Assembly (NCBI GenBank): GCA_963776565.1
Contig: CAVZNF010000012.1
Location: forward strand, 1-53,752
Source: GMQP-bins7 sp963776565
GTDB lineage: Bacteria; Actinomycetota; Thermoleophilia; Gaiellales; Gaiellaceae
Length of the DNA: 53,752 nucleotides
Reading direction: 5' to 3'
Under the pieces are notes generated by a model. It saw nothing but the letters and a program-made list of their open reading frames with translations. It had not been told where the DNA came from and made no database searches. Below, piece by piece: positions 17,738 through 25,738 of the stretch (its first letter is position 1; each line of letters opens with the position of its first letter). Both the position numbers and the translations under genes were made by a program.

Positions 17738-19265
17738 ATGATGCGCCCCGTGCCTCGTATCCATCGGCTCGTTCTCGCCGGCGCCGTCATCGGCGTCCTC
17801 GCCTCCCCCGGGCCGGGCTCGGCCGTGCGACCGGGAGAGAACGGCAAGATCGCGTTCGCAAGCGCGCGGGACGGCAACCGCGAGATCTACGTCGTGAGCC
17901 CGGACACCACCGGAGAAGCTCGCCTTACGAACGACCCCGCGACCGATACCGACCCGGCCTGGTCACTCGGACGGCAAGCGCATCACCTTCACGACGACGA
18001 GAAGCGGGGACGACGACATCTACCTCATGAACGCCGACGGGACGGGGCAGGTCCGGCTGACGACAAGCCCCGGCATCGACTCGAATTCGACCTGGTCGCC
18101 GCTCGGACGCAACATCGCCTTCGCGAGCACACGCGACGGCGACGCCGAGATCTTCGTCATGAACGAGGACGGGACTGGTCAGACGCAGCTGACGAACAAC
18201 GGGGTTGCCGACGCGACGCCGTCATGGTCCCCTGACGGCTCCAAGATCGCGTTCCTCAGCGAGCGCGACGGGAACAGCGAGATCCACGTCATGGACGTCG
18301 ACGGGACGGATGCCGTACGTCTCACGACGAGCCCGGCTCCCGACGTGAGTCCCGCCTGGTCTCCGGACGGCACGTCGATCGCATTCGCGAGCTTGCGGGA
18401 CGGCAACTACGAGATCTACGTGATGAACGCCGACGGAAGCGACCAACGACGGCTGACGCGCAACCTCGACATCGATCTCGACCCCGCGTGGTCACCGAAC
18501 GGTCGCTCGATCGCATTCACCAGCAACCGCGACGCGAACAACGAGATCTACATCATGAATGCGGACGGGAGCAATCAGGCGCGGTTGACGACGAACGCCG
18601 CCGAGGACACGACCCCGGACTGGCAGTGGCAGGAGCGCGTGCCGCTTCCGCCCCAGCCCGTCGAGGACGCGGAGTTCAGTGGCGTGCGCTGGAAGGAGAG
18701 CGTGTTCTCGGGGTCGCTCCGCGTGACGGGCCGAGTCCCCGGTCTTTCGAAGATGCAGCTCGCGCTGCGTCGCGGGAAGCACCTCGTCCTCGCCGATGGG
18801 CTCACGGTCCCGAAGGGCGCGTTCACGAAGCGGCTTGCCCTCCCTCGCGACCTGACGCCGGGGCTCTTCACGCTTGAGATCACCGCGGTGGGCAGTCCGA
18901 CAGCGCTCACACCACAAACTCTGAGACTCCGCCTCGCGTCGCCGCCGGAAGGCGTCGTTTCCGAGGCATGGGCGAGCTCGACGGTCGAGGGACCTCCGCT
19001 CGAGCGGATCCCGTCGACGAGCCCGCTCGTCTGGGCGCACTTCGAGTTCGCGTCGCTTCCCCGGCCAGGTCGGAGGCTCGCGACGACGTGGTACGTGAAC
19101 GGGACGCGGCCGCCGGGCGTCGACCCGAAGCCGAAGTCACGTCGGTCGCCAGCCATCGCCTGGCTCAGGGCTCCAGGAGACACTGCGTTTCCGCGCGGCA
19201 CCTACATGTGCGTGCTCACGGCCGGACGAACTGTCGTGAAGCGCGTGACTTTCCGCGTTTCCTAG
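17738..19265 (+). CDS. Secreted PD40 beta-propeller protein with beta-sandwich C-terminus (one frameshift)
   Basis: About 509 codons. The start is ATG 17738 or the next ATG at 17741, followed by a signal peptide (HRLVLAGAVIGVLASPGPGS). Six to seven PD40 blades follow: KIAFASARDGNREIYVV, TWSPLGRNIAFASTRDGDAE, PSWSPDGSKIAFLSERDGNS, PAWSPDGTSIAFASLRDGN. One frameshift is precisely locatable: removing the T at 17967 turns the local reading into the consensus WSPDGKRITF. From about residue 300 a non-propeller region of 200 residues begins (FSGVRWKESVFSGSLRVTG, TWYVNGTRPPGVDP, FPRGTYMCVLTAGRTVVKR), probably two beta-sandwich domains. Starts 62 bases from the divergent SARP-type regulator gene. Extracellular role unknown. 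Confidence 0.8.
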
Positions 19266-19288
19266 AGCCGGAGGCGCATGAGCGCGAT

Positions 19289-21109
19289 ATGAGAGCCGCG
19301 TTAGCGGCCCACTCGAGTCTCGGCTCCATGGCACGGACGACATGGAGAGCCCGTGGAGGCCGGATTGCTGCGGCGGTCACGGTCATGCTCGCATTCGCCG
19401 TCGGCACGGCGGCGGCCGAGCGCGTCGGCGGAACGCCTGGTGGAGACACGGTGCGCGGCACGCCGAAGGCTGATCGCCTCTACGGGCTAGGCGGGGACGA
19501 CCGCATCTTCGGCCTCGGCGGCGCCGACCTCATCGTCGGCGGTTTTGGAGCCGATCGGCTCTGGGGCGGCGCGGGCGCTGACCGCATCGTCGCGCGGGAC
19601 AAGACGCAGGACATGGTCGTCTGTGGGCCGGGTCGCGACGTAGCGCTCGTCGATCTCCTCGACCTCGTTCACCTGAGTTGCGAGACGGTTCGTCGACCGC
19701 AGGCGTCGACCAACTCGCAGCCGCCCGATCCTCCCGCGGTCGTGAGGGAGAACGCGAAGCCCGGAACCTTCGGCTGGGCCTCTTTCGACCGGGCACCCGC
19801 ACGAGCGATCGAGGGCTACACCGAGCCGAGCGCGGCGCCGGGCGAGACGCTGACGTTCCATGTCTCGACCGTGCCCGAGGCCGGCTACAGGATCCTCATC
19901 TACCGAGCCGGGTACTACGGAGGGGTCGGAGCGCGTCGAGTGGCATGCCTCCCGTCCTGCAATGACGCCGCGGGGGGTCGCGAGCGAGCGATACCCATCG
20001 CGAGCCCGGAAGGTCTCGTCCACGCCGGCTGGGCCATCAGCCAGCAGCTCGAGATCCCGACCGACTGGGTGTCCGGCTACTACTTCGCCCACTTCCAGCT
20101 GACGAGCGGTCCCAACGCGAGCCGCGTGACGACGACGTGGTTCATCGTCCGTGAGGCAGCAGGCGCACGCAAGACGCCGATCCTCGTCCAGGCATCCGCC
20201 ACGACGTGGCAGGCCTACAACGGCTGGGGCGGCGGCAGCCTGTACGAGTTCAACAGCCCGAACGGCCGGCGCGCTGCGAAGGTCGCGTTCGATCGCCCGT
20301 ACGAGCAGCCGCTCGAGCAGCGTCCGGAATCGCTCGAGGTTCCGCTCGTTCGCTTCCTGGAGCGGAACGGCTACGACGTCGCGTACCAGGCTGACGTCGA
20401 CACAGCACGGGACCCTGCGTCGGTCGTCGGCCGAAAGATCATCGCCGTCGCCGGGCACAGCGAGTACTGGTCGAAAAGCGTGCGTGACAGCTTCGACGCG
20501 GCACGCGGCTCCGGAGTCGACCTGGCCTTCTTCGGTGCGAACGCCGCCTACTGGCAGATCCGCTACGAGGACGACTTCCGCACGATCGTCGGCTACAAGA
20601 GCCCGACCTGGGACCCCGAGCCCGATCCGGCGCTCGACACCTATCTCTTCCGGGGGCTCACGCCTCCCCGGCACGAGTGCGCCCTCATGGGTATCCAGCA
20701 TGCGGGCGGCATGCTCGACTGGACCACTGACGGCGACTACGCGGTGACGGATGCGGCGGCGACCGATCCCTGGCTCCGGCGCGCGGGCTTCGCGCCGGGA
20801 GAGACGGTGCAGGGGGTCGTGAGCCGCGAGGTCGACGCGATCCCCGGCGGCCAGTCGGCGGGGAGCTCCTGCGCGAACCGCCTCACCGTTCTCTTCCACC
20901 GCGAGCTCGGCACGGCAGAGACCGGCGATGCCGATGCGGTCCACTTCACCGCCCCGTCCGGGGCGAAGGTCTTCGCCTCGGGCTCACACCAGTTCGTCTG
21001 GGGCCTCGAGGACGTACCCGAGGTCGAGCGGATGCGACACGGGATCGTCGACCCGAAGCTGCAGGCCTTCGTCCGCGCCATGCTCGATGACATGCTCGGA
21101 GCGGGCTAG
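19289..21109 (+). CDS. Secreted RTX-repeat / N,N-dimethylformamidase-beta-like fusion protein
   Basis: About 606 residues. ATG 19289 is chosen; ATG 19328 in the same frame also gives a good signal peptide (RIAAAVTVMLAFAVGTAAA). Residues about 45-110 carry haemolysin-type calcium-binding nonapeptides (GLGGDDRIF, GLGGADLIV, GGAGADRIV). The remaining 470 residues are the same DMFase-beta-like domain as the gene at 12242-14008: GYRILIYRAGYYGGVGARRV, SATTWQAYNGWGGGSLYEFN, IAVAGHSEYWSKSVRDSFD, NAAYWQIRYEDDFRTIVGYK and ASGSHQFVWGLED. The extra C-terminal domain of the other copy is missing. Starts 23 bases after the PD40 gene, so likely one operon. Possible amidase; substrate unknown. Confidence 0.8.
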   Translation: MRAALAAHSSLGSMARTTWRARGGRIAAAVTVMLAFAVGTAAAERVGGTPGGDTVRGTPKADRLYGLGGDDRIFGLGGADLIVGGFGADRLWGGAGADRIVARDKTQDMVVCGPGRDVALVDLLDLVHLSCETVRRPQASTNSQPPDPPAVVRENAKPGTFGWASFDRAPARAIEGYTEPSAAPGETLTFHVSTVPEAGYRILIYRAGYYGGVGARRVACLPSCNDAAGGRERAIPIASPEGLVHAGWAISQQLEIPTDWVSGYYFAHFQLTSGPNASRVTTTWFIVREAAGARKTPILVQASATTWQAYNGWGGGSLYEFNSPNGRRAAKVAFDRPYEQPLEQRPESLEVPLVRFLERNGYDVAYQADVDTARDPASVVGRKIIAVAGHSEYWSKSVRDSFDAARGSGVDLAFFGANAAYWQIRYEDDFRTIVGYKSPTWDPEPDPALDTYLFRGLTPPRHECALMGIQHAGGMLDWTTDGDYAVTDAAATDPWLRRAGFAPGETVQGVVSREVDAIPGGQSAGSSCANRLTVLFHRELGTAETGDADAVHFTAPSGAKVFASGSHQFVWGLEDVPEVERMRHGIVDPKLQAFVRAMLDDMLGAG

Positions 21110-21113
21110 CAAA

Positions 21114-22664
21114 TCAGCCGCTCGACCAGGTCGGGTCGGGCGTGGTGTCCTTCGGTGGGGTCGTGTCCTTCGGCGCCGTCGTGTCGACAGTGGGTGTCGT
21201 TCCCGTGTACGGCGTGGTCGAGACCTGCTTCGCCGGCCGGGTGAACGTGACGAGGACCGTGTGCCCGTCGACCCTGCGCACGCGGACGCGGTCGAGATCC
21301 TGATCGGTCGCGAGATCGATACGAAGTCTGTTGCGCGCCCTGCGGACGCGGACCCGGAGATCGCTCGACGCAGCCGTTCGCGTGCGTGCGGCGATCCCCG
21401 GTTGCGCCAGCTCGAACCACGCATGCCCGTCCGAGATGTCTCCATCCCGGAGTCGGATGCTCCTAGGGGCGAGCGGCGACCCCGTCAGGCGTATCCGTGC
21501 GGTGAGCGGATCGCCCGAGCTGAAGGCGACGTTGCTGAGCGTCGAGTGCTCAGGAGTAGTCGACGTCTTTTGCGTCGTCACCGTCTCGCTCGACTTCGGC
21601 GGGCTCGCCGAAGCGCCGCCGCCGTCATCGGTCATCGCGACGGCGAGCGCGACTCCGCCGGCGACGAGGATAACCGCAGCTATGACGGCCGCGACCAACG
21701 TCGCAACTCGACGGCGCCGCGGCAGCTCGCGCGTAGGTGTGAGCCGCTGGGTCGAGGCGGTCGTCTCCGCCGCCGCGACCGCGGCGAGAGGGGACTCCGT
21801 TAGCCGGCTCTGACGATGCCAGCGCGCGCCGGCGATGCCCGTGACGGTCTCGTCGAGCGCGTCCCAGGCCTCAGGCGCGCTCGCGGGCCGATCCTCCGGA
21901 CGCTTCTCCAGGAGCCGCTCGACCCACGCGCAGAGTGCGGGATCGAGATCCGGCTGCGCGGCGAGGAGGCGCGGCACCGGCTCGTTGAGGTGCTGAAGCA
22001 TGATCGCCATCGCCACGTCGGACCCGTGAAAGGGAACGCCTCCGCTCAGCAGCTCGTATGCGAGGACGCCCACGGCGTAGAGGTCGGCAGGTGGGCCGAC
22101 GTTCGTCGCGAGGGCCTGCTCCGGAGCCATGTACGCGGGAGTCCCGAGCGTCGTCCCGCTCATCGTCAACGGACTGCCAGCCTCGTCTTGGAGCACTTTC
22201 GCGACTCCAAAGTCGGCGATCTTGACGGCACCGCTCGACGTAACCATCACGTTCTCCGGCTTGAGATCGCGATGCACGATCCCGCGCGAGTGCGCGTGTG
22301 CGAGCCCGGCGAGTATGCCCTCGAGGACTCCGGCGACCTGCGGAAGCGTAAGCGACGCCGAGGCACCACGAAGTGATCCGCGTTCGAAGTACTCCATCGC
22401 GATGTACGCCGTGCCGTCGTGCTCGAAGTACTCATGGACGGTGACGATGTTGGGATGGTTCAGCGACCCGGCGACTCGCGACTCCGAAGGAACCGCTCGA
22501 TGAACGCAGGGTCGGACGGCATGCAGTCCAGCGAGCTCCTTCAGCGCGACGTCGCGATCGAGATCGACCTGGCGTGCGAGGTAGACGGCGGCGGTGCCGC
22601 CTCGCCCGACTTCTCGCACGATCTCGTATCGACCGACCCGCCGGTGCATGGCCGTGCTTGTCAT
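21114..22664 (-). CDS. Membrane Ser/Thr protein kinase (PknB-type)
   Basis: Protein of 516 residues from ATG 22664. The kinase domain (about 10-275) has the glycine loop GRGGTAAVYLA, the ATP Lys in DVALKELAG, the catalytic loop IVHRDLKPENVMV, DFGVAK, and TPAYMAPEQAL. A juxtamembrane region follows, then one transmembrane helix (VATLVAAVIAAVILVAGGVA) and an outside domain with beta-strands (ARIRLTGSPLAPRSIRLRDG) and a Thr/Pro-rich tail. Between GLHA and SRVAG (about 22480-22535) the frame is off by one for 14 codons and then restored: a +1/-1 pair, in whose other frame SDPAFIERFLR appears, as expected for the family. No PASTA repeats. It ends 4 bases before the convergent fusion gene's stop. 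Confidence 0.85.
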   Translation of the reverse strand: MTSTAMHRRVGRYEIVREVGRGGTAAVYLARQVDLDRDVALKELAGLHAVRPCVHRAVPSESRVAGSLNHPNIVTVHEYFEHDGTAYIAMEYFERGSLRGASASLTLPQVAGVLEGILAGLAHAHSRGIVHRDLKPENVMVTSSGAVKIADFGVAKVLQDEAGSPLTMSGTTLGTPAYMAPEQALATNVGPPADLYAVGVLAYELLSGGVPFHGSDVAMAIMLQHLNEPVPRLLAAQPDLDPALCAWVERLLEKRPEDRPASAPEAWDALDETVTGIAGARWHRQSRLTESPLAAVAAAETTASTQRLTPTRELPRRRRVATLVAAVIAAVILVAGGVALAVAMTDDGGGASASPPKSSETVTTQKTSTTPEHSTLSNVAFSSGDPLTARIRLTGSPLAPRSIRLRDGDISDGHAWFELAQPGIAARTRTAASSDLRVRVRRARNRLRIDLATDQDLDRVRVRRVDGHTVLVTFTRPAKQVSTTPYTGTTPTVDTTAPKDTTPPKDTTPDPTWSSG

Positions 22665-22698
22665 TCCGGTCACATGGTGGAGATTCGGCGCGCCGTTG

Positions 22699-23613
22699 TC
22701 ACCTCTCTCCTTCGAGCAAAGGGAGGACGCGACGGCAGATGAGCTCGATTCCGGCGAGCGGCGTCCGTCCTTGCGGCGTGCCGAGCTCGATGCGGTCGGC
22801 ACCTGCGTCCCAGAGCTCGAGGACGCGCTCGGCGACCTCCTCTGGCGTGCCCGCGATGCAGAAGCGCTCGAGCGGCGGAGGCTCGCCCGGCTCGAGCTCG
22901 AGCGTGGGATCGAGATGAGCCACCACGTCGAGGTACGGCTCGACGCCGGCGCGCGCTCGTTGGCGAGCCCAGTCTCCATCCTCGTCGACGACGCTGACCG
23001 CGCCGACGACGACCTTCACCTCCGGATTGTCCAGCCACCCGCGCGCAACGGGGACGAGGTGGGGATTCGCGCTGCCGCCGAGCTTCAGCTCGTCCGCAAT
23101 TGTGCCAGCCCAGCGCGCCGTCTCCGGCCCCCACGTCCCGATCATGAGCGGCACCGCGTCGCGCTCACGCGGATACGAGAGCCCCGTTCCCGGCTCGAGC
23201 GTGAAGCGCTCTCCCGCGAAGCCACTCTTGTCGCCTGCGAGCAGCGCGGTGATGACACCGACCGCTTCGCGGAGCGCGGCCAGCGGCCGCTCCTCCTCGA
23301 TGCCGAGCTTGTCGAGCCACGCCCCTTTCGCGAGGCCGAGATACGCGCGCCCACCCGAGACCGCGTCCAGCATCGCGACCTGGCCGGCGATCTCGTACGG
23401 ATGCAACGTGAACGGGTTCAGCGCGGCGGGCCCGAGTCGGAGACGATCGGTTACCCGAGCCATGAGCAGGAGCGGCCCTATCGCCGGCTGGTCGAGGAGG
23501 TCGTGGTAGACCGAGAGAACGTCGATGCCGCCCGCCTCGGCCCGCCGCGCGAGCGCCTCGTACTCCTCCGGCGTCTGGTTCGCGCGAACGCCGATACCGA
23601 GCTCGCGGGCTAC
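22699..23613 (-). CDS. LLM-class flavin/F420-dependent oxidoreductase
   Basis: TIM-barrel oxidoreductase of about 305 codons using F420 or FMN. Seen are ELGIGVRANQTPEEYEALA, DRLRLGPAALNPFTLHPYEI, MLDAVSGGRAYLGLAKGAWL, PLMIGTWGPETARWAGTIAD and the C-terminal IAGTPEEVAERVLELWDAGA. Substrate unknown. No ATG, GTG or TTG is found at the expected N-terminus: the family-like start VARELGIGV begins with GTA at 23613, just overlapping the stop of the upstream TIGR04076 gene (23610-23612). A GTG-to-GTA base error or an unusual start is likely. Stop at 22699, 35 bases beyond the kinase start. Confidence 0.8.
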   Translation of the reverse strand, partial: VARELGIGVRANQTPEEYEALARRAEAGGIDVLSVYHDLLDQPAIGPLLLMARVTDRLRLGPAALNPFTLHPYEIAGQVAMLDAVSGGRAYLGLAKGAWLDKLGIEEERPLAALREAVGVITALLAGDKSGFAGERFTLEPGTGLSYPRERDAVPLMIGTWGPETARWAGTIADELKLGGSANPHLVPVARGWLDNPEVKVVVGAVSVVDEDGDWARQRARAGVEPYLDVVAHLDPTLELEPGEPPPLERFCIAGTPEEVAERVLELWDAGADRIELGTPQGRTPLAGIELICRRVLPLLEGER

Positions 23614-23915
23614 GTGAGCTCCTCGGTGACGAGCGTGCGCTCTCCGATCCGCTCGATGCGCATGACGAGACGCTCGTCGGGATCCGGGCACGCCACGAGC
23701 GAGTCCTGCTCGAGCCAGTCCTCGTCCGGGAGCTTCCGCATCTTCGCGGGGAGCAGCGGCAGCACGGCCTGGATGGCGAAGAGGCAGAAGTGCTTGCCCT
23801 CCGGAATGCGGACCTGGCTCGACTCGGTCACCTCGAAGAAGTCGCCCACCTCGAGCCCGCAGACGGAGCGCCCCTCGATGCGCTCGACGGTCACGCGCAG
23901 GTCGTAGAGCCGCAT
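23610..23915 (-). CDS. TIGR04076-family small protein
   Basis: Protein of 101 residues: MRLYDLRVTVERIEGRSVCG at the N-terminus, then LEVGDFFEVTESSQVRIPEG, CLFAIQAVLPLLPAKMRKLP and a charged end (RLVMRIERIGERTLVTEELT). This pattern (V.V..I.G..C..G...GD.F.V, FC..A...ILP) fits the TIGR04076 family, of unknown function, often beside oxidoreductases. ATG 23915 is preferred; GTG 23924 in frame is an alternative. It overlaps the LLM oxidoreductase gene and is probably its operon partner. Confidence 0.7.
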   Translation of the reverse strand: MRLYDLRVTVERIEGRSVCGLEVGDFFEVTESSQVRIPEGKHFCLFAIQAVLPLLPAKMRKLPDEDWLEQDSLVACPDPDERLVMRIERIGERTLVTEELT

Positions 23916-23946
23916 TTCGGTCACAACGGCTACCAGACCGCCTTGG

Positions 23947-25008
23947 TCACTCGAACCAGACCACCGTGGCGAGCAGCGCATAAGTCGCGACGAGCGCGAA
24001 CCCCTCGTACACGGCCGCCTCGCCGTCTCCCGTGATCTGCCAGATCGCAAGCGCTGCGAACACCAGCGCGACCACGAGGACGAGTCCGCCCGACGGCACG
24101 CCGAACGTGAGCCGTTGCGTGAAGAGCAGCGAGATGAGCACGAGCGCGGGATAGAGGAACGCCGCGATCTGTGCGACCGAGTTCTTCACGACCGAGACCG
24201 CGAGATCGAACCGCCGCTTCCACGCCAGCTGGATCCCAACGACGTTCTCGACCGCATTGCCGGCGATTGCGACGATCACGAGGCCAGTGAACGCCTTCGA
24301 AATGCCGAGATCCTCGGTGGCCGGATCGATCACCGCGACGAACCATTCGGACGTGAAGGCCGCTGCGACCCCCGCCAGTGTGAGGACCACGATGCCCGAC
24401 CGAAAGCTCATCGCTGGTGCGTGCTCTTCCCCGATCGCCGGCTCCTGCTGCGCGCCCGCCCTCAGGTAGTTCACGATCCAAGCGCCGTAGACGCAGAGGA
24501 TCAGAACCGCACCGATGACCGAGATCGTCTCCGCGTTGTCCGACGCCTTGTCGCCGAGCGAGATCGAGGTCGAGATGATCGCGATCATGAAGACGACGAG
24601 CATCAGCAGCATCGTCGTGTCGTTCGGCAGGCGCCTGTGGAAGCGCATGACGCCGTCGTCCGAACGGTATGCGCCGGCGATGATCGCAAGCCCGAGGATG
24701 AGCAACGCGTTCGCGAGCAGCGAGCCGAGGATCGACGTTTGGGCAACGACGATCTCGCCTGCTCGCAGGGCGAAGACGACGATGAAGAGCTCGGGCAGGT
24801 TGCCGAGCGTCGACTGCAGAACGCCCGTCGTGGCGGGTCCGAAGCGAGAGCCGACCGTCTCCGTGCCGACACCGACCGTCCACGCGAGCAGCGCGAGCGC
24901 GATGATCCCGACGACGAACTGCAACACGGCGTTCGCCTCCGCGTAGTGCAGCGCGCCCAGCATCGCGGCGACCCCGAACGACGCCCCGATCCCGATCCAC
25001 GTCTTCAT
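23947..25008 (-). CDS. Calcium/proton exchanger (CaCA family, Cax type)
   Basis: Inner-membrane antiporter of 353 residues with about 11 helices. The two inverted alpha repeats are visible: GNLPELFIVVFALRAGE (about residues 69-85), and GNAVENVVGIQLAWKRRFDL in the second half, the positions where Ca2+ is bound by acidic residues in this family. The loop between repeats contains GAQQEPAIGEEHAPA. The first 40 residues are a helix pair (ALALLAWTVGVGTETVG). ATG 25008 lies only 26 bases from the divergent ATG at 25035. Role: Ca2+ (or another cation) efflux driven by the proton gradient. Reading frame intact. Confidence 0.9.
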   Translation of the reverse strand: MKTWIGIGASFGVAAMLGALHYAEANAVLQFVVGIIALALLAWTVGVGTETVGSRFGPATTGVLQSTLGNLPELFIVVFALRAGEIVVAQTSILGSLLANALLILGLAIIAGAYRSDDGVMRFHRRLPNDTTMLLMLVVFMIAIISTSISLGDKASDNAETISVIGAVLILCVYGAWIVNYLRAGAQQEPAIGEEHAPAMSFRSGIVVLTLAGVAAAFTSEWFVAVIDPATEDLGISKAFTGLVIVAIAGNAVENVVGIQLAWKRRFDLAVSVVKNSVAQIAAFLYPALVLISLLFTQRLTFGVPSGGLVLVVALVFAALAIWQITGDGEAAVYEGFALVATYALLATVVWFE

Positions 25009-25034
25009 CAGCGCGCCGAGACTATCTTCCGGCC

Positions 25035-25388
25035 ATGGCCACCTGGGACACCGTGCGCGAGCTCGCCTCGCCGTTCCCGGGTGCCGAGGAGTCGACCACG
25101 TACGGTCAGCCCGCGTTCAAGGTCAAGGGCAAGCTCTTCGCTTGGCTGAGCCCCGATCGCGCTGCCGAGGGCGCACTCGCCGTGCGCGCGGATCCCGGTG
25201 AGTTACCGCTCCTGCTGGAGACCGCGGCAGACCGCTACTTCCAGACGCCGCACTACGACGGGTATCCGATCCTGCTCATCCGGCTGGACCAGATCGATCG
25301 CGAAGAGCTGCGCGAGCGGATCGAGGACTCTTGGCTCCTGCGAGCGCCGAAACGGCTCGTCGACGAGTTCGTCGCCGGCGCGGACTAG
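25035..25388 (+). CDS. MmcQ/YjbR-family protein, copy 1
   Basis: Small protein of 117 residues: MATWDTVRELASPFPGAEES, YGQPAFKVKGKLFAWL, ALAVRADPGELPLLLE, YFQTPHYDGYPILLIRLDQI and ELRERIEDSWLLRAPKRLVD. The family has a DNA-binding-like or CyaY-like fold with unknown biochemical role. The sequence is about half identical to the next gene, so the two arose by tandem duplication. No clear ribosome binding site in the 26-base gap to the divergent exchanger gene; the transcript may be leaderless. Confidence 0.85.
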   Translation: MATWDTVRELASPFPGAEESTTYGQPAFKVKGKLFAWLSPDRAAEGALAVRADPGELPLLLETAADRYFQTPHYDGYPILLIRLDQIDREELRERIEDSWLLRAPKRLVDEFVAGAD

Positions 25389-25390
25389 GC

Positions 25391-25738
25391 GTGGCCGACT
25401 GGGACACGGTCAGCGAGCTCGCGCTCACCTTCCCGGAGGTCGAGGCGGCCACCTCCGGTCGAGTCGCGTTCGGGGTCCGCGGCAAGGGCTTCGCCTGGGA
25501 GGCACGCGAGCGCGACGGCGGCGGGCTCGCCGTCCGCGTGGATCGCGACGAGAAGGAGCTCATCCTCGAATCGAATCCGGACGTGTACTTCACGAGCCCG
25601 CACTACATGGGCTTCCCCGCTGTCCAGATCCGCGTCGAGGCGATCGAGCGCGAGGAGCTCCGCGAACGGCTCGAGGACGCCTGGCTCATCCAGGCGCCGA
25701 AGCGGCTCGCGGCCGCCTATGTCGCGGAGCGCAGCTAG
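25391..25738 (+). CDS. MmcQ/YjbR-family protein, copy 2
   Basis: Tandem paralogue of 115 residues starting at GTG 25391, only 2 bases after the stop of copy 1: MADWDTVSELALTFPEVEAA, RVAFGVRGKGFAWEARERDG, DVYFTSPHYMGFPAVQIRVE and ERLEDAWLIQAPKRLAAAYV. The shared landmarks WDTV.ELA.FP, KLFAW/KGFAW, Y..SPHY.G.P and LEDAWL..APKRL align without gaps. An alternative upstream GTG exists but would overlap copy 1. Its TAG overlaps the convergent carboxypeptidase stop in a shared CTAG. Confidence 0.85.
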   Translation: MADWDTVSELALTFPEVEAATSGRVAFGVRGKGFAWEARERDGGGLAVRVDRDEKELILESNPDVYFTSPHYMGFPAVQIRVEAIEREELRERLEDAWLIQAPKRLAAAYVAERS

